A stretch of 64,000 nt of DNA from Fragum whitleyi. Lineage: Eukaryota > Mollusca > Bivalvia > Cardiida > Cardiidae. Shown here piece after piece: positions 1 to 13,400 of the stretch; within the stretch, counting starts at the first letter, position 1; every line of letters starts with the position of its first letter. The stretch spans positions 40,947,225-41,011,224 of the forward strand of contig OX411555.1 of the NCBI GenBank assembly GCA_948146395.1, given 5' to 3'. Made by a program: the position numbers and the translations under genes. The notes under the pieces are model-generated. The model did not search any database. It worked only from the letters and a program-made list of their open reading frames with translations, and was not told where the DNA came from.

Positions 1-480
1 GGGTGACCTTGAAAATTGACCTCTATGACTATTGATTTTACAAGAAGCCCATGCCCCTAGAGCCATAATTATGAATTACTAAAGATATATTGCTTACCAT
101 TCTGAAGTAATTGTCTATGTAAAAGCTTTCATTTTTCACCAATTTAACCTTAAAAAGTGTGCCTTATTTTAATACTAACTTGACATTGCTACTTACACAA
201 CAGGGCTTGACACTGAATTTTTATTAGAAGAAATATGCTACTCACAATTGTGAATCATGATGGCTGTAAGATCTAAATGTCAAAGTTTTGTGATTATTAA
301 ACTTTTCTACTTGACTTTAAACAAGAAGATTGTAGATGGATGGCTTACAATTACCTATTTCATGCATGATGGTGTGACCACAGGGTATTTGAGAGCCTGA
401 ATTGCTTGACATGCCTGAATTAACTGACTTAATCATTTTCATACAGTGTCAAGAGTGAGATCAAGTCAACGATGATTCAA

Positions 481-1140
481 TTAATCATTCATCTTTTGAA
501 CATTTTAGTTGCTCTAAGACAATTTGACAAAGCCTTTCCTTATCAGTGAATACTAATGCCCCAGGATTGACAGCACAGTAAATTAAATATTGATGGCTCG
601 GCATGAAACAGTAGTTTATATATATATATATATAATGTATATATATATATGTTTATATGGAGTTACAAATGTTTCGCGCTGAGCCATCAAGTTGCCTTTG
701 GCACAGATCCCATACTGCCTTCAAGGCAGGCAAGGCTCCTTAATCTGGGTTGTTTATGTTACCATATTTAACATTGAAAAAGGTATATTCACAATATCTT
801 TGTTGCTCGCCAACAATTTGATAAAGCCTTCACTTATTGGTGAAAACTGAATTAACTGATGCCCCATGGCCTATGGCATGGTTGACTATTACCATTGACA
901 CAAAGCCTCAATCCTAGTGTCTAACTGGTGTCTGAAATGACACATGCAACTACTGTCAATAGGAAACTAACAATCATAATTACAGTGTGAACAAAGCTGT
1001 ATTTAAGGAATTTTGGTTGCTCTCTGACAATTTCATAGACACTTATCTTTTCAGTAAAAACAAACGCCCCATGACACAGTTGGCTTTTGCCTGTGACACA
1101 GAACCCATGCCTCCTTCCACATAGACCCAAGCCTCTCTGT
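481..1140 (-). repeat. Degenerate tandem copies of the PYROXD2 exon 9 3' half plus donor
   Basis: Three further copies lie downstream of exon 9 on the minus strand. Copy 2 (about 1045-1140) keeps [16 protein letters not shown] sequence but has a 7-base deletion in the NCAMDHGAS region, and its donor reads ataag instead of gtaag. Copies 3 (about 825-935) and 4 (about 500-575) keep only the GGGCAT...TTCAC(T/C)GATAAG and CAAATTGT segments. Copies 1-3 are spaced about 212 bp. The longer spacing to copy 4 is explained by a palindromic MITE inserted at 591-690. None looks usable as an exon. Confidence 0.8.
591..690. mobile_element. GGCTCAG-type palindromic MITE with (TA)n core
   Basis: Begins tgatggctcggc and ends gcgctgagccatca, so it is an imperfect palindrome of about 100 bp. 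Its centre is a run of TA dinucleotides and inner arms read gaaacagtag / gttacaaatg. Same family as the copies near 13471, 42218, 44111 and 58497. Confidence 0.65.
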
Positions 1141-1258
1141 GTCTTAAATGATATGTGTGACTATGGTCAATGGGCAACCAAACTGTCATAAAAACAGCTT
1201 GAACAAAGCTGTATTTATGGAGCTTTGGTTGCTCTCTGACAATTTGATAAACTCTTAC

Positions 1259-1400
1259 CTTATCAGTAAAAACAGACGCCCCATGATCCATCGCACAGTT
1301 GGCTATAGCCTGTGACACAGAACCCATGCCTCCTTCCACATAGCCCCAGGCCCCTTTGACTCCCTCAATCTCTCCCATCACATGATGCAACAAAACATAT
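1259..1400 (-). CDS. PYROXD2: PYROXD2 exon 9
   Basis: Acceptor tttgcag/ATATG, donor GATAAG/gtaag. 142 nt encode [20 protein letters not shown] then [20 protein letters not shown] and ASVFTDK. Its 3' half is repeated three more times, degenerately, in the next intron. The LTR element ends 88 bp from its acceptor. Confidence 0.94.
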
Positions 1401-4400
1401 CTGCAAAAACAATCCAACCATAAAACTTTAGCACAAAATTTCTATTCTTCCCTAATTCTTAAATGGACAAACTTGATAATTTAAGAATTATCACGTGCCA
1501 ATGTAACAAGAACAAAGAAGCCAGCAACAAACTTTACAATTAACAATATTTATTGACAATAATTACAGAATTATTGACAATATGAAACTAATACAAAAAC
1601 AAATTACAATACCTTGAATGTTTAATCCTAGAGTTTTAAATTTTAGATCCAATTTAATTAAGTTCCTGGTCCACAAATAATAAGTCCAATAATATCCGAA
1701 TTCAAAATTAAACATGCTTTTAAACACACTTTTAAGATAACGAGAAATCCCCTTTTAGTTTAACACAGTACTACCAAATGAAACCATTAGTCTAAATCAA
1801 GTGAACCAAGAATGCTGTAGGAACCCCTTAATATAATACTATAGAACAATCTTGAATAGCAGAGAACATAAGAATACTCTAGAGTCTGAATCACTTTCTA
1901 AAAGGCCCTTCTAGAAAGATCTAAAATCTTCTACATATATATTACCTTAAAGTGTCAAGAGATATTTTGGAAAATCCCCAGACTAATTCTAAAAATAGAC
2001 ATGGTAAATACCATTAGGTTTATTTATAGTTTATATAATATAACACTTTCCCCCTTGAAAGAAAAAAGAAAGGTTTATGAAATAAATCTTTCTTTTTGCA
2101 TTATCATTAGCATATACAATGATAATATACATCACATAATTGATAATATCATGATTCGTTGCAACATTTCAGCACATCTAGCATGAAAATACAAACAATT
2201 TTCATCAAAAGAATTGAAAAAGAGTTATATATGCAAACATACATACATATAGACAAAAAATATAGTAAAATGTAACTGTTAAATTCAATGTTTTATTAAA
2301 GATAAGACAATTCAAAATTTTAGACTCTTGACAGAGCATCTGGTATAATGTTATCTTTTCCTTTAATGTGTCTTACATCAAGATCAAATTCTTGAAGTGA
2401 CAAACTCCACCTCAATAATCTTTGGTTCTTACTCTTAAGTTTGTGAAGAAAACTTAAGGGATTGTGGTCACTGAATAAAACTATAGGAGAAGTTGCAGAT
2501 GTTAAATAAACTTCAAAATGTTGGATTGCCAAAATCAGAGCAAGACATTCCTTTTCAATGGTGGAGTAGTTTTTCTGATGTTTGTTTAATTTTTTAGAAT
2601 AATAACAAACTGGATGATCTATACCATCATCGTCTTCTTGCAAAAGAACAGCACCAATACCAACATCACTTGCATCAACAGCTAATTTGAAACATTTGTC
2701 AAAATCAGGTGCTGAAAGAACTGGTGTGCTCTTTAGTATGGCTTTTAAGCGATCAAAGGCAACTTGACAGTTATCATTCCATTTGAACTTAACATTTTTC
2801 TTTAATAAATTTGTTAAAGGTTCAGCTATTATAGAAAAATTCTTACAAAACTTTCTATAGTAGCCAGCCATACCAAGAAATCGCATCAGTTGCTTTTTAG
2901 TAGCAGGCACAGGAAACTCAGAGATAGCATTGACCTTAGATTCTAAAGGTTTAACTTGACCCTGTCCCACAAGATGTCCTAAAAAAGTAACAGTAGCATG
3001 ACAAAATTCTGTTTTTCCCAGATTAACAGTCAATTTTGCATCACTGAGACGGTCGAAGAATTGTTTGATTCTTTGAATATGGTCACTCCATATGTCTGTG
3101 TAGATGATGATGTCGTCGATTATGCGTCACAGCCATCTAAGCCAGCTATAACCATATTTACAAGCCGCTGAAACGTGGCAGGAGAATTTTTCATCCCAAA
3201 TGGCATAACTTTGTACTGGCAAATGCTGATACTTCTTTAGCCCTATCAGTGAGCGGAACTTGCCAGAATCCTTTGAGAAGGTCGAATTTGGTGACATATT
3301 TAGAATTACCGACTTTGTCAATACAGTCATCAATTCTTGGTATTGGAAAAGAGTCAGTTTTTGTCACTGAGTTCACTTTTCGATAGTCAGTACACATTCT
3401 GTATGTTCCATTTGGCTTTGGAACTAATATACATGGTGAACTGTAATTACTTTGGCTAGGTTCAATAAAATCATTCTCCAATAAGTAATTCACTTCGTCT
3501 TGAAGGGCTTTTTGTTTCACTGGATTCATTCTATAAGGATGTTGTTTTATTGGTTGAGAATCTTCCACAATGACATCATGATATATTTTATCAGTTCTTG
3601 TGGGGATGTCAGGAAACAAGTGTTTATATTCATTAATCAATTGTTTCAGCTCTTCTCGTTGAGATGGCTCCAAATGTGAAAGTTTGTCGTCAAGATTCTT
3701 TAGTATTTCAGAGTTCTCAAGTTTAGGCGGACCAGGAACAGATTTTTCACTAAAGTCTGAACTAACTTCTGATTCAGTCACATTTGATTCTTGAGGGACA
3801 GTGTTTATAACTGTTACTGGTTTTGAAATAGAGCTATCTCTGTCAAAATACTTTTTTAACATATTCACATGACACATTTGTTTATTTTTACGCCTTCCGG
3901 GAGTATTGATGATATAATTCAAATCACTTGTTTTCTTATCAATAGTATATGGGCCATAATATCTTGCCTGTAAGGGTCGGCCAGGTATTGGCAAAAGAGC
4001 AAGGACTTTATCACCTGGTTCGAATTTCCTATCAACACTATGCTTGTCATATCTTGCCTTCATTTTGCTCTGTGATGATTTAAGATTTGACCTAGCAACC
4101 TCACATGCCCTAGACAGTTTATTTCTGAAGTCAGAAACATACTGTAACAAGTTCAAGGGTGTTTCATCATCAGCAAGAAATTTCTCTTTTAAGAGTGTTA
4201 ATGGCCCACGAACAGAATGACCAAAAACTAACTCAAAGGGGCTAAAGCCAAGAGATTCTTGAACAGATTCTCTGACTGCAAATAATAGCAAATGAATACC
4301 TTCATCCCAATTTTTCTCAGTATCGAAACAATATGACCTTATCATATTTTTTAGGGTCTGATGAAATCGTTCTAAAGCACCTTGACTTTCAGGGTGATAA

Positions 4401-7400
4401 GCAGATGACCGGTATTGTTTGATACCTAATTCATGCATAACCTGTTGGAATATGCCTGACATGAAGTTTGATCCTTGATCAGACTGAACTGATTTTGGAA
4501 GGCCAACAAAAGTAAAGAACTTGACAAGAGCCTTAACGATTGACTTTGCCTTAATGTTTCTTAAAGGAATTGCTTCTGGGAAGCGAGTAGAAGCACACAT
4601 AATTGTCAACAAATATTCAGAACCTGACTTGGTTTTTGGTAAAGGACCAACGCAGTCTATTATTATTCGACTGAAAGGTTCATCAAAAGCTGGAATGGGT
4701 TGTAACCTTGCTTTTAGAATAACTTGGTTAGGTTTCCCTACCATTTGACAAGTGTGGCAACTTTTACAATATTTGGAAACGTTCGATTTAAGTCCAGGCC
4801 AAAAGAAATGAGTCATAATCTTGTGATAAGTCTTGTTTACACCTAAATGACCAGACATTGGACTTTCATGTGCTATACTAAGTATTTCATGGCGATATGA
4901 CTTTGGAACAACAATTTGGTGATGAACAGCCCAATCATCATCAGCAGAGACATCAAATGGTCGCCATTTTCTCATCAGAATACCATTTTTTTTATAGTAA
5001 CAAACAGGATTCTGAGACATTTCTTTTTCGGGTAATGCCCTTTCAATTAACTTTGAAATCTCAGGATCATTTTGCTGTTCCTGGATTAACTGTGACTTTG
5101 AATGCATTTCATGACCTTGGTCATTTGACCTTGGAGATGACTGACAAAGTTTTGACGAGTCTGTCTGAGTATCAGGCAGACTAAGATTAAAAGACTTTTT
5201 AATCTCGTCATTGAAATATTGACCAACAAAAGTATCAGTTAAGTCAATATCATTTGAATTTTTCAAGGAAGCTTTTTTAGCCATACCCCGAGTTACTGCA
5301 CATGAAGGGTACAAATCAGGTATTTCCTGCAAAATAGGATCATCTGTTTGACCTACATTAGGTGTGTCAGTTACAAGAGGATTAACAACAACCTTATCTC
5401 CAGCTAAGTCATTGCCTAACAATAAATGTACACCTTTAAATGGTAAAGAATGTTTAACACCAACAACCACAGAACCAGTAACCAAATCTGAGGACAAATT
5501 AACCTTATGAAGAGGAACATTAATAACACCACACTCTACACCCTGAATAAGGACACTAGTACTAGACGAAGTCTTCTCAGAAAAAGCCAGAACATCTGCT
5601 AAAATAAGAGATTGAGAAGCTCCTGTGTCTCTTAAAATTTTAATAGGGGCAGGTGGGCGCATATCACCTGAAAGTGATACAAAACCATCCAACATGAATG
5701 GTTCAAAAATCTCCATACAGGAATCAGAATTTGGTTCTGCCTTAACAATTGAATTTAACTCAAAAGAAGGCTGTGATTTAGGCTGAAGGCTGGTGAGCCC
5801 TGTAGGTTTGGCTGCACTCAGTTCCTTCTTCCTTTTTAATCTAAAACATTCTGAAATAAGGTGACCTGTTTTTTTACAAAAAGTACAATGTACTCGAGAT
5901 AAGGGATTTTGAACATTGGTTTCACCAGTAGACTTTGGTTTAGGTGAATTCGATTGACTAGACATGCTAGATGAATCACCAGACATAGATTTATTTTGGG
6001 GATGTGAGGAAGCAGGTTTTGCTTTATTAACGAAAGAATTTTTGTGTGTAAGGTAGTAATCATCAGCTAAACGAGCTGCTTCATGTATAGTTTCAACATT
6101 TTTTTCATCTAAATGTGACTAAATGTCAGATTGAATGCAATTTTTGAATTGTTCAATTAATATAAGTTGTCTAAGATTATCATAATTTTGGCTTATTTTC
6201 TTAGAATAGCACCACCTGTCAAATAATTTTCTTCGTTTCTTGCAAATTCAACGTGAGTCTGGCCAGATTCTTTTCTACAACTTCTAAATTGTTGTCTGTA
6301 TGCTTCTGGTACCAGCTCATAACCTTTGAGAATGAGTTCTTTTACAGTATCATAATCATTGCTTTGTTCTGTTCTAAGTTGCGAATAATTATTTTGAGCT
6401 TTTCCTACTAAGACACTTTGGAGAAGTAAGGTCCATTGCTCCTTTGGCCATTTCAAGTTATTTGCAACTTTTTCAAAATGTTCGAAATATGTATCAACTT
6501 CATTTTCTTGAAATTGAGGAACAAGCCTAAAATGTTTTGTTACATCAAAATGGTCATTATACATATATCTGGGCTGATTTGCTCTATCTTGTATTTCTAA
6601 TTCTTTTAATCGTAATTGAAATTCTCGTTCTTTTTCTCGCTCTCTCTCTGCTCTCTCTTCTTCTCGTTCTCTTTCTTCTCTTTCTTGCTCTTCCTTTTCT
6701 CTTTGAAATTGCCTTTCTCTTTCTTTTTCTTCAATTTCTCTTTGTGCTCTTTCTCTTTCAATTTCTTCCTTTTCCCTTTGAAATTGCCTTTCTCTTTCCT
6801 TCTCTTCAATTTCTAATTGTTTTTCCTGTAATTTTCTCTCTTCTCTCTCTCTTTCTATTTCCAATTCCTTCTCCCTTTGTTGAAGTTTCAACAGTTCAAG
6901 CTCTCTTGAGCTTGAAACTGATGGAACATCAACAATGAGAGACAGAGCCTTTTCATCAAAAATGTCCTCATCAACAAAATATTGAACCAAAATATTCTTA
7001 ATTTCATGCTTTCGCAATGAGGACTTGACTTCTTTTAATTCATAATGCTTGGCAAGATTGAGCTAATCAGGCTTTTTACCCAAATTCAATAACTCCACGG
7101 AAGGTTCGTGCGTAAATTTTTCTAAGTCAAAAGACATGCTAGCTTGTTGCTGTATCAAATAAGAATGTAAGATTTCGATAAATAATAGTGAAAGTGCACT
7201 CTAGATTTATCAAAATTGAAATATGAAATTAATTTCTTAAATAATTTTGAACAGCAGATTTAAATAAAGAATTTGTTTGATTTGTTTTGTTTTGTTTGTT
7301 TGTCTGATGTTCGTATCCCGGACGAGCCCCCAATTTGTTACGTGCCAATGAAACAAGAACAAAGAAGCCAGCAACAAACTTTACAATTAACAATATTTAT

Positions 7401-10400
7401 TGACAATAATTACAGAATTATTGACAATATGAAACTAATACAAAAACAAATTACAATACCTTGAATGTTTAATCCTAGAGTTTTAAATTTTAGATCCAAT
7501 TTAATTACGTTCCTGGTCCACAAATAATAAGTCCAATAATATCCGAATTCAAAATTAAACACGCTTTTAAACACACTTTTAAGATAACGAGAAATCCCCT
7601 TTTAGTTTAACACAATACTACCAAATGAAACCATTAGTCTAAATCAAGTGAACCAAGAATGCTGTAGGAACCCCTTTATATAATACTATAGAACAATCTA
7701 GAATAGCAGAGAACATAAGAATACTCTAGAGTCTGAATCACTTTCTAAAAGGCCCTTCTAGAAAGATCTAAAATCTTCTACATATATATTACCTTAAAGT
7801 GTCAAGAGATATTGGAAAATCCCCAGACTAATTCTAAAAATATTATTTCTAATGGAAGAAATACCATTAGGTTTATTTATAGTTTATATATAACAAATAT
7901 AATGATTAAAATAAGCTAAAAGTATCATTTTTAAATCATAACTCTAACCCAACAATATCCATTTAGCAGTTAATAACAGATGACAAAATTTAAGATTGGC
8001 CTAAAAGCAGAGAGGCTGAAAAATATTATTTCAGTGTAAAATAAGGTAGGAAGCATTCTGTCAGAGAGACAATAGCTTGGCCACATTATTTCTTAACAAC
8101 AGCTTTTTTTCAACATTAATGTGCTAAAACAGAATTAGTAGTGATTCTCTAGGTTATCAACCTTGTCAGATAGACTCCAGAGCAACTCTTTTTTAGCAGA
8201 AAATAAAAAGCAACAACCAATTTTCCATGACAATAAGCTTTTCGATTCTCCTCAAGTAAAAACCCTAATGTGAAGAATGAAGAAATCTCTTGTTTTCAAC
8301 AATTTCTTCATTGTCCGAAAAGGATTTCTTTCCCAAAAGGCCCCATATGGCTCCTTTTAGGATTATTGCAATACTAAAATAAGAATTAATTCACCATTTT
8401 TAACTTACCCACTGCCGGGGGAATCAGGGCTTATCATAGCACCAATCACTGCATCTGTGGCTAGGGTAGCTTTGAGTGGCTCAGACTCAAACCATTTATC
8501 TAAAATCTGGAAAGTAAATTTGACGGATTATAATATGACAGAAATAAACCCGTTGAATATTTTTGATATTACATATTACATATTGCTCAGCCTTGTTTTT
8601 ATCTGTTTATAGATGACTTGTTTAATAAATTCGGTATTCAATGACCACTCATTCAATATCCTCTATGTATTGGTATTGGCAATTTTAAAATCTGCTCAAT
8701 GTAATTATTCTTTGTGAGATATTCAGGGCTCATGCTAGTAATTGAAATCAGAAATAGCAAACCATGAGTAGAATTTTGCTGATGAGTCAATTGACTTTTT
8801 CTTGAAAAGATAAGAAGTAATTGGTAAATTTGGAAAATTTTAAATAGTACATAAGAAACATCATTGAAGACAATTAAGACATTTTCAGGGGGTCAAATCC
8901 CCTGCCTTCAAGTCAAAGTTTCAAATGATTTGAAATGGTGTCCATCCTCTGTTTTTTAAAAATCATTCTCTCATATCATGTCAAAGTTCACTCATTCATG
9001 TGATTCCAGGGTTAAAATCACCTGCCCCAGGCTGTGACTGAAATGCCTTGCCTAGGGACAATCTCATATGATCAGCAACAGGGCTGCATTGTATCAATAT
9101 GTGAAGCCGATTCATACTGAAGAATAATTAGGTTATTATTTTCATACCTTCATGAAATCATTTTTTTTCTCTTCAAATCTTTTAATTTAATATCATGCTT
9201 AATCATGAAGACCTATCTCAAATAATTTCAACAGGACAACTTTTGTGGATGGTTACAAAATAGCTGTGCACTCGAAATTATTTTCTTCGAGTAATGAAAC
9301 CAATTTTAAATCCAATCAGACTGCAGAAATATTGATAGACACAAAAAGAATTAAATTATTTACATAGGATTCTGTCCAGTGCAGAATGTAAGTCATGACC
9401 TACCTGTGAGGCTGGTGCAGTCATCAGATCTATAAATGTTGGGATATCCTCTTGTAAACTGCTAACTGAAAATAAATACATGTACAATAATGAAAAAGCA
9501 TTTTGTTATATCTATGTATCATGTTATATATAATTCTTGAATCTTGAAATATAAATCAAAATAGAATTTTAAATAAATCTGTTTATAAAAAAAATCTTTT
9601 TTATTTCCATACAGTTGCTTAATCTAAACAACACAACAGTAGGGTTCTACGCTAAGGGGAGTCCAGGAGCCCCAGACTCCTTGTTTACCAGTTGGACTCC
9701 TTCGAATTGCAAGTAAGGAGTCTGCTGGACTCTAAGGGTTGAAAGGAAATATTTTGAAATACAAATGCACAAAAGTTGTTGAAGAAAACATTTGCTTGCA
9801 TCCTGTATTGTTTTGAGGAAACAATTCTTCTTTGGTAGAACATTGTGTTAAAGAAGAAATTGCTTATAAAAAAGCAATTTCTTCTTTTCCACAATGTTCT
9901 CCAATTATGAAAATTTGGACTCCTTACTTTGAGCGTGGACTCCTTGATTTCATGTGTTAGGTGTCCAATTGACTCCTTAATCTCAAGAGTTAGTGTCAAC
10001 CACTGAACAGGTTTTCTGATATTATCCTTATGTTTAAAATTTTGCTCTTTCTACAGTAAACACTCTTTATCCTTTCCATAGCAAAAAATAGTTTTCAAGA
10101 TATTTCCACGAACTTGCAAGGAAAACAAAGTAAAGGTAGGTATTATGTAACAATGACAACTAATTTACTTTAATTACTACTTACAAGACTTTCCTATTTT
10201 CAGATACAGTGGCAAGAGTTTAATTTTGTCTTTCAGAGACATTCTTGCCAGATTGTTTGGTAGGTGTAATGGTTGATTGTCTAGCAGGGGATCTAATGAT
10301 GAAACAATCCTATCCAACATGGCCTCAAATTGGGGAAATTTCTGAAATGTAAATGCAGAGCTAAAAAATGGGGATAGTATGATTTTCATACTTAAATATT

Positions 10401-13400
10401 CCATTATTCCTAGCTTAAATCCTATGTTGTTGGTGCTCATTTGAAGCTTCTCACCGAGGCATTTGTGGAGGCTGTGTGTTGTAACAAACATGGTATATTA
10501 CTAGGGGTGTTATAATAGGTCAAACTATCGCTGAATCGTGATAGTGTACCTTGCAATAGCAATAGGTTGTTAGCATTTTTTTACGTCAATAGATATCGCA
10601 ATAGTTCCTCTGACTATCAATAGTTTACAATAGCTTTTTCTTTTGAAAATGAAAGTAGAACTAAATGTAGTGAAAATGCTGCCTTTCTGCATGTTTTTAT
10701 CAGAGAATGAGGTCAAATCCATTTTTTTTTAAGGGAATATCTGTAATTAACTTATTTGATCATTTACTTGGCATTGACAAGGTAAACAGCATCTTACATG
10801 ACCAATATAAAGTTACTATCTAATAAAAGGTGGACGCATCTTTCAAGACTAATATAATGTTACTTTCTAATAAGAGGTGGACGCTTTAGCATTGATTATT
10901 ATCTATTTTTTCTGTAAAAACAACTATTGTTATAGTATCGCAATAGTTTTCTGAATATTGCAATACTATTCCGATAGCAACTTTACTATCACAATACTAT
11001 CGTGATACTAAATTTGAACTCAATAGTCACCCCTTTATATTACATGAAGAATTTGCAGACAACTGACAGTGCATACAGAAAATTCAAAGATTTGAAAAAA
11101 ATTCTTTCTGTGAGCATCTATGGGTTGAAAAGATAAATGATGATACTACTCTAAAATCAGACTTATCAGAATATTTATTTGTCAATTATTGGAAGCATCG
11201 CTAACATGCTCATTTGACACTTAAGCTGAGAGATTTGAAAGGAAGCCTTAACCCTTGTCACTTGGAATTAAAACCTTGGTATAATTACCTTACATGCAAA
11301 GTTCTTATAGGAATGAATACACTAGTTTTGAGTCATTATTTTGTTTTCAGCATCTAATTTTTAAACTTTTCTATTTAAAAAAGGAAAATCAGGTGACATA
11401 GACTAAGATCAGACTACACATATGTGTAGTATGATCTTAGGTTATTCATCCTGCCAAAGCAGGATCAGTCAGGGTTCAGCATGATAAGGGTTAAACAACT
11501 TTTGACAACTCAAAACAATATAACTACAGTTCCATTTTGATTGTCCATTAACAGTATACCTGAGCATCTTTAGATGAAAACTGTGAGATCTGTTGTATGT
11601 TTTTCTGTGCGTCTCTACCCAGTGTTAGAGACGATACTTTCTGTCCTTTGATTGTGACTGGCTCCAGTAGGGGGGTGTAGGCATTGGGATCTCTTAGGTA
11701 CACTTTCAAACCATATTTCTGTACACAGAGAAACTTTTTTCAGACTGATTATGGGCTAAAGAAAATTTTAAGTACCAGTAGCTCTACATTATCTTGAATA
11801 ATAACAAGATATGTTTGTGAAACACAAAAGTCCCTCAAAACAGCAAGCTTTTCGAAGATTCAACTTTGCCAGATGACCTTGAACTTTGCAACATAATTTT
11901 GACCTTGCTGTCTATAGATGAGATCTATCTTTAACTCAAATACTAACCCTAGATCTGACAGACAGATCAACAGACAGACATTAAGACTATATATGTACCT
12001 TATTTCTCCTAATAGACACCCCCAGGAGCTATACATAACATGGTCAGCTTTTATTTAGTATGCATTTTCTGATTAAAAAATCACTAAACTTATGTCTTTT
12101 AGACCCCTTTCCTTTAATTTGAGGTAAATTTCCTCTAAACAATCATAATAATGATTGTTTAGATGAAATTCACATCAAATTAGAGAAGAAGTCACATAAG
12201 GCTCTTAGAATTTAGACATTTGGAGTGGGTTTTCTGAGTAAAAAGTAGGGATGCTTCTATTACACAGGGCACTATTATTAGAGGAAATATGGTATGCCCT
12301 ATGGTGGATTCTAAGCAGGGGCATAAAAGTAGTTGCCTTAAAGTAATACTAGCTTAAAGTTCATACATAGAGTATTAGTAGAGGAATATTTCAAAACTTT
12401 GCAGAAGAAAATACATGTACAAGGCTATCCTGCATTCAGGTAGCAAAAACGTTAGTGACTTTAAGAAAGTATACTTCACCGGCTTACAGTCAACTTGTAC
12501 CCAATGCAACTCACACTAGAGTCAACTTGTTCTCATTTTGGTCAACTCATACCCAAATATTGGTCAACTCGTATCCTTTCAAAAAGATATGGAATCAACT
12601 GTGCTCATTTTTTTTTATCTATTTTTTTTATTTTACGCTGTTAAATTCATCCAGGTTAAATTACTTCATGACTTAGGCCATTATTCTATAATCTATCTCA
12701 AACTCATACTTTTAATAAGCTACAAACATCTACAGTGTTTTTAGCACAAAATTTTGGTATGAGATGACTTTGGTATGAGTTGCCGTGGGTATGAGTTGAC
12801 CAGGTGCCTGTTTTATTAAACATGCTATGATCAATTTTTGTGCATGTACAAAATTTAAGTTCCTTCTACAGTAGTAACTAATAATGGAATTCTGCCATGC
12901 AGCATCTCATTTGAATTGTCTTCTAAAGACGATTCCAATAGGATATTGCAAGGCAGAATCTAACAATGAATGAAAACACCAGGTACAATATGTGATTTTG
13001 ACTTACAATTAATTTTCCGTAAGAGGTTTAATAAAACAGACCCCTGCTTCCTACTTCACTTGGCGTAGGGTAACATTTCTCAAATGTTTTGCAAATGTTT
13101 TCTATCATAAACATATGGTTTGGTTTGCGCCTAAAACAGCTGAACTGAATATACCCTTAATCTCCTTGTAAAACATATGAATTTAACCGATAAGCAGACA
13201 ATCAAACGACTTACTTACCTTTAATTCCAGATCTTTGTACACCTGTGGCCTCAACAAGCTTAAAACATAGGAGGCTCTGGAAAATTTGAAACCTTTAAAA
13301 AATTAAAAAGATGATCCATTATACAAAATAAATATTTTTGACATTCCCTCAGTTTATTGACATATATTTTGTAACCATGTAAGAGCATAATTGGTGATTG

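Larger units (their letters stand above)
1489..7895 (-). mobile_element. Gmr1-like Ty3/gypsy LTR retrotransposon, full length but coding-defective
   Basis: A 6.4-kb element in PYROXD2 intron 8, same transcriptional orientation as the gene. It has two near-identical ~557-bp LTRs, a tRNA-Pro-type primer site at 7315-7332, a polypurine tract at 2046-2056, gag, and a pol whose domains run zinc knuckle, protease, integrase, reverse transcriptase, RNase H. Integrase upstream of RT is the Ty1/copia order, yet the RT, integrase and GPY/F module are Ty3/gypsy-like; this combination defines the Gmr1 group. The coding region has at least two in-frame stops and two or more frameshifts, so this copy cannot encode its own proteins. 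No convincing target-site duplication is visible (AGAAT left, AATAT right). Confidence 0.9.

Noticed and set aside
921..1130. Separate small gene on the minus strand
   Set aside because: It is the frameshifted reading of the degenerate second copy of PYROXD2 exon 9.
6537..6938. 133-codon hydrophobic plus-strand frame (Leu/Phe/Val-rich)
   Set aside because: It is the antisense shadow of the Glu/Arg/Lys-rich gag coiled coil of the LTR element; composition is fully explained by that.
1476..7905. Target-site duplication of the LTR element
   Set aside because: The bases next to the two ends (AGAAT and AATAT) do not match over 4-6 bp; with one terminal dinucleotide mutated the boundary is uncertain, so no duplication is claimed.
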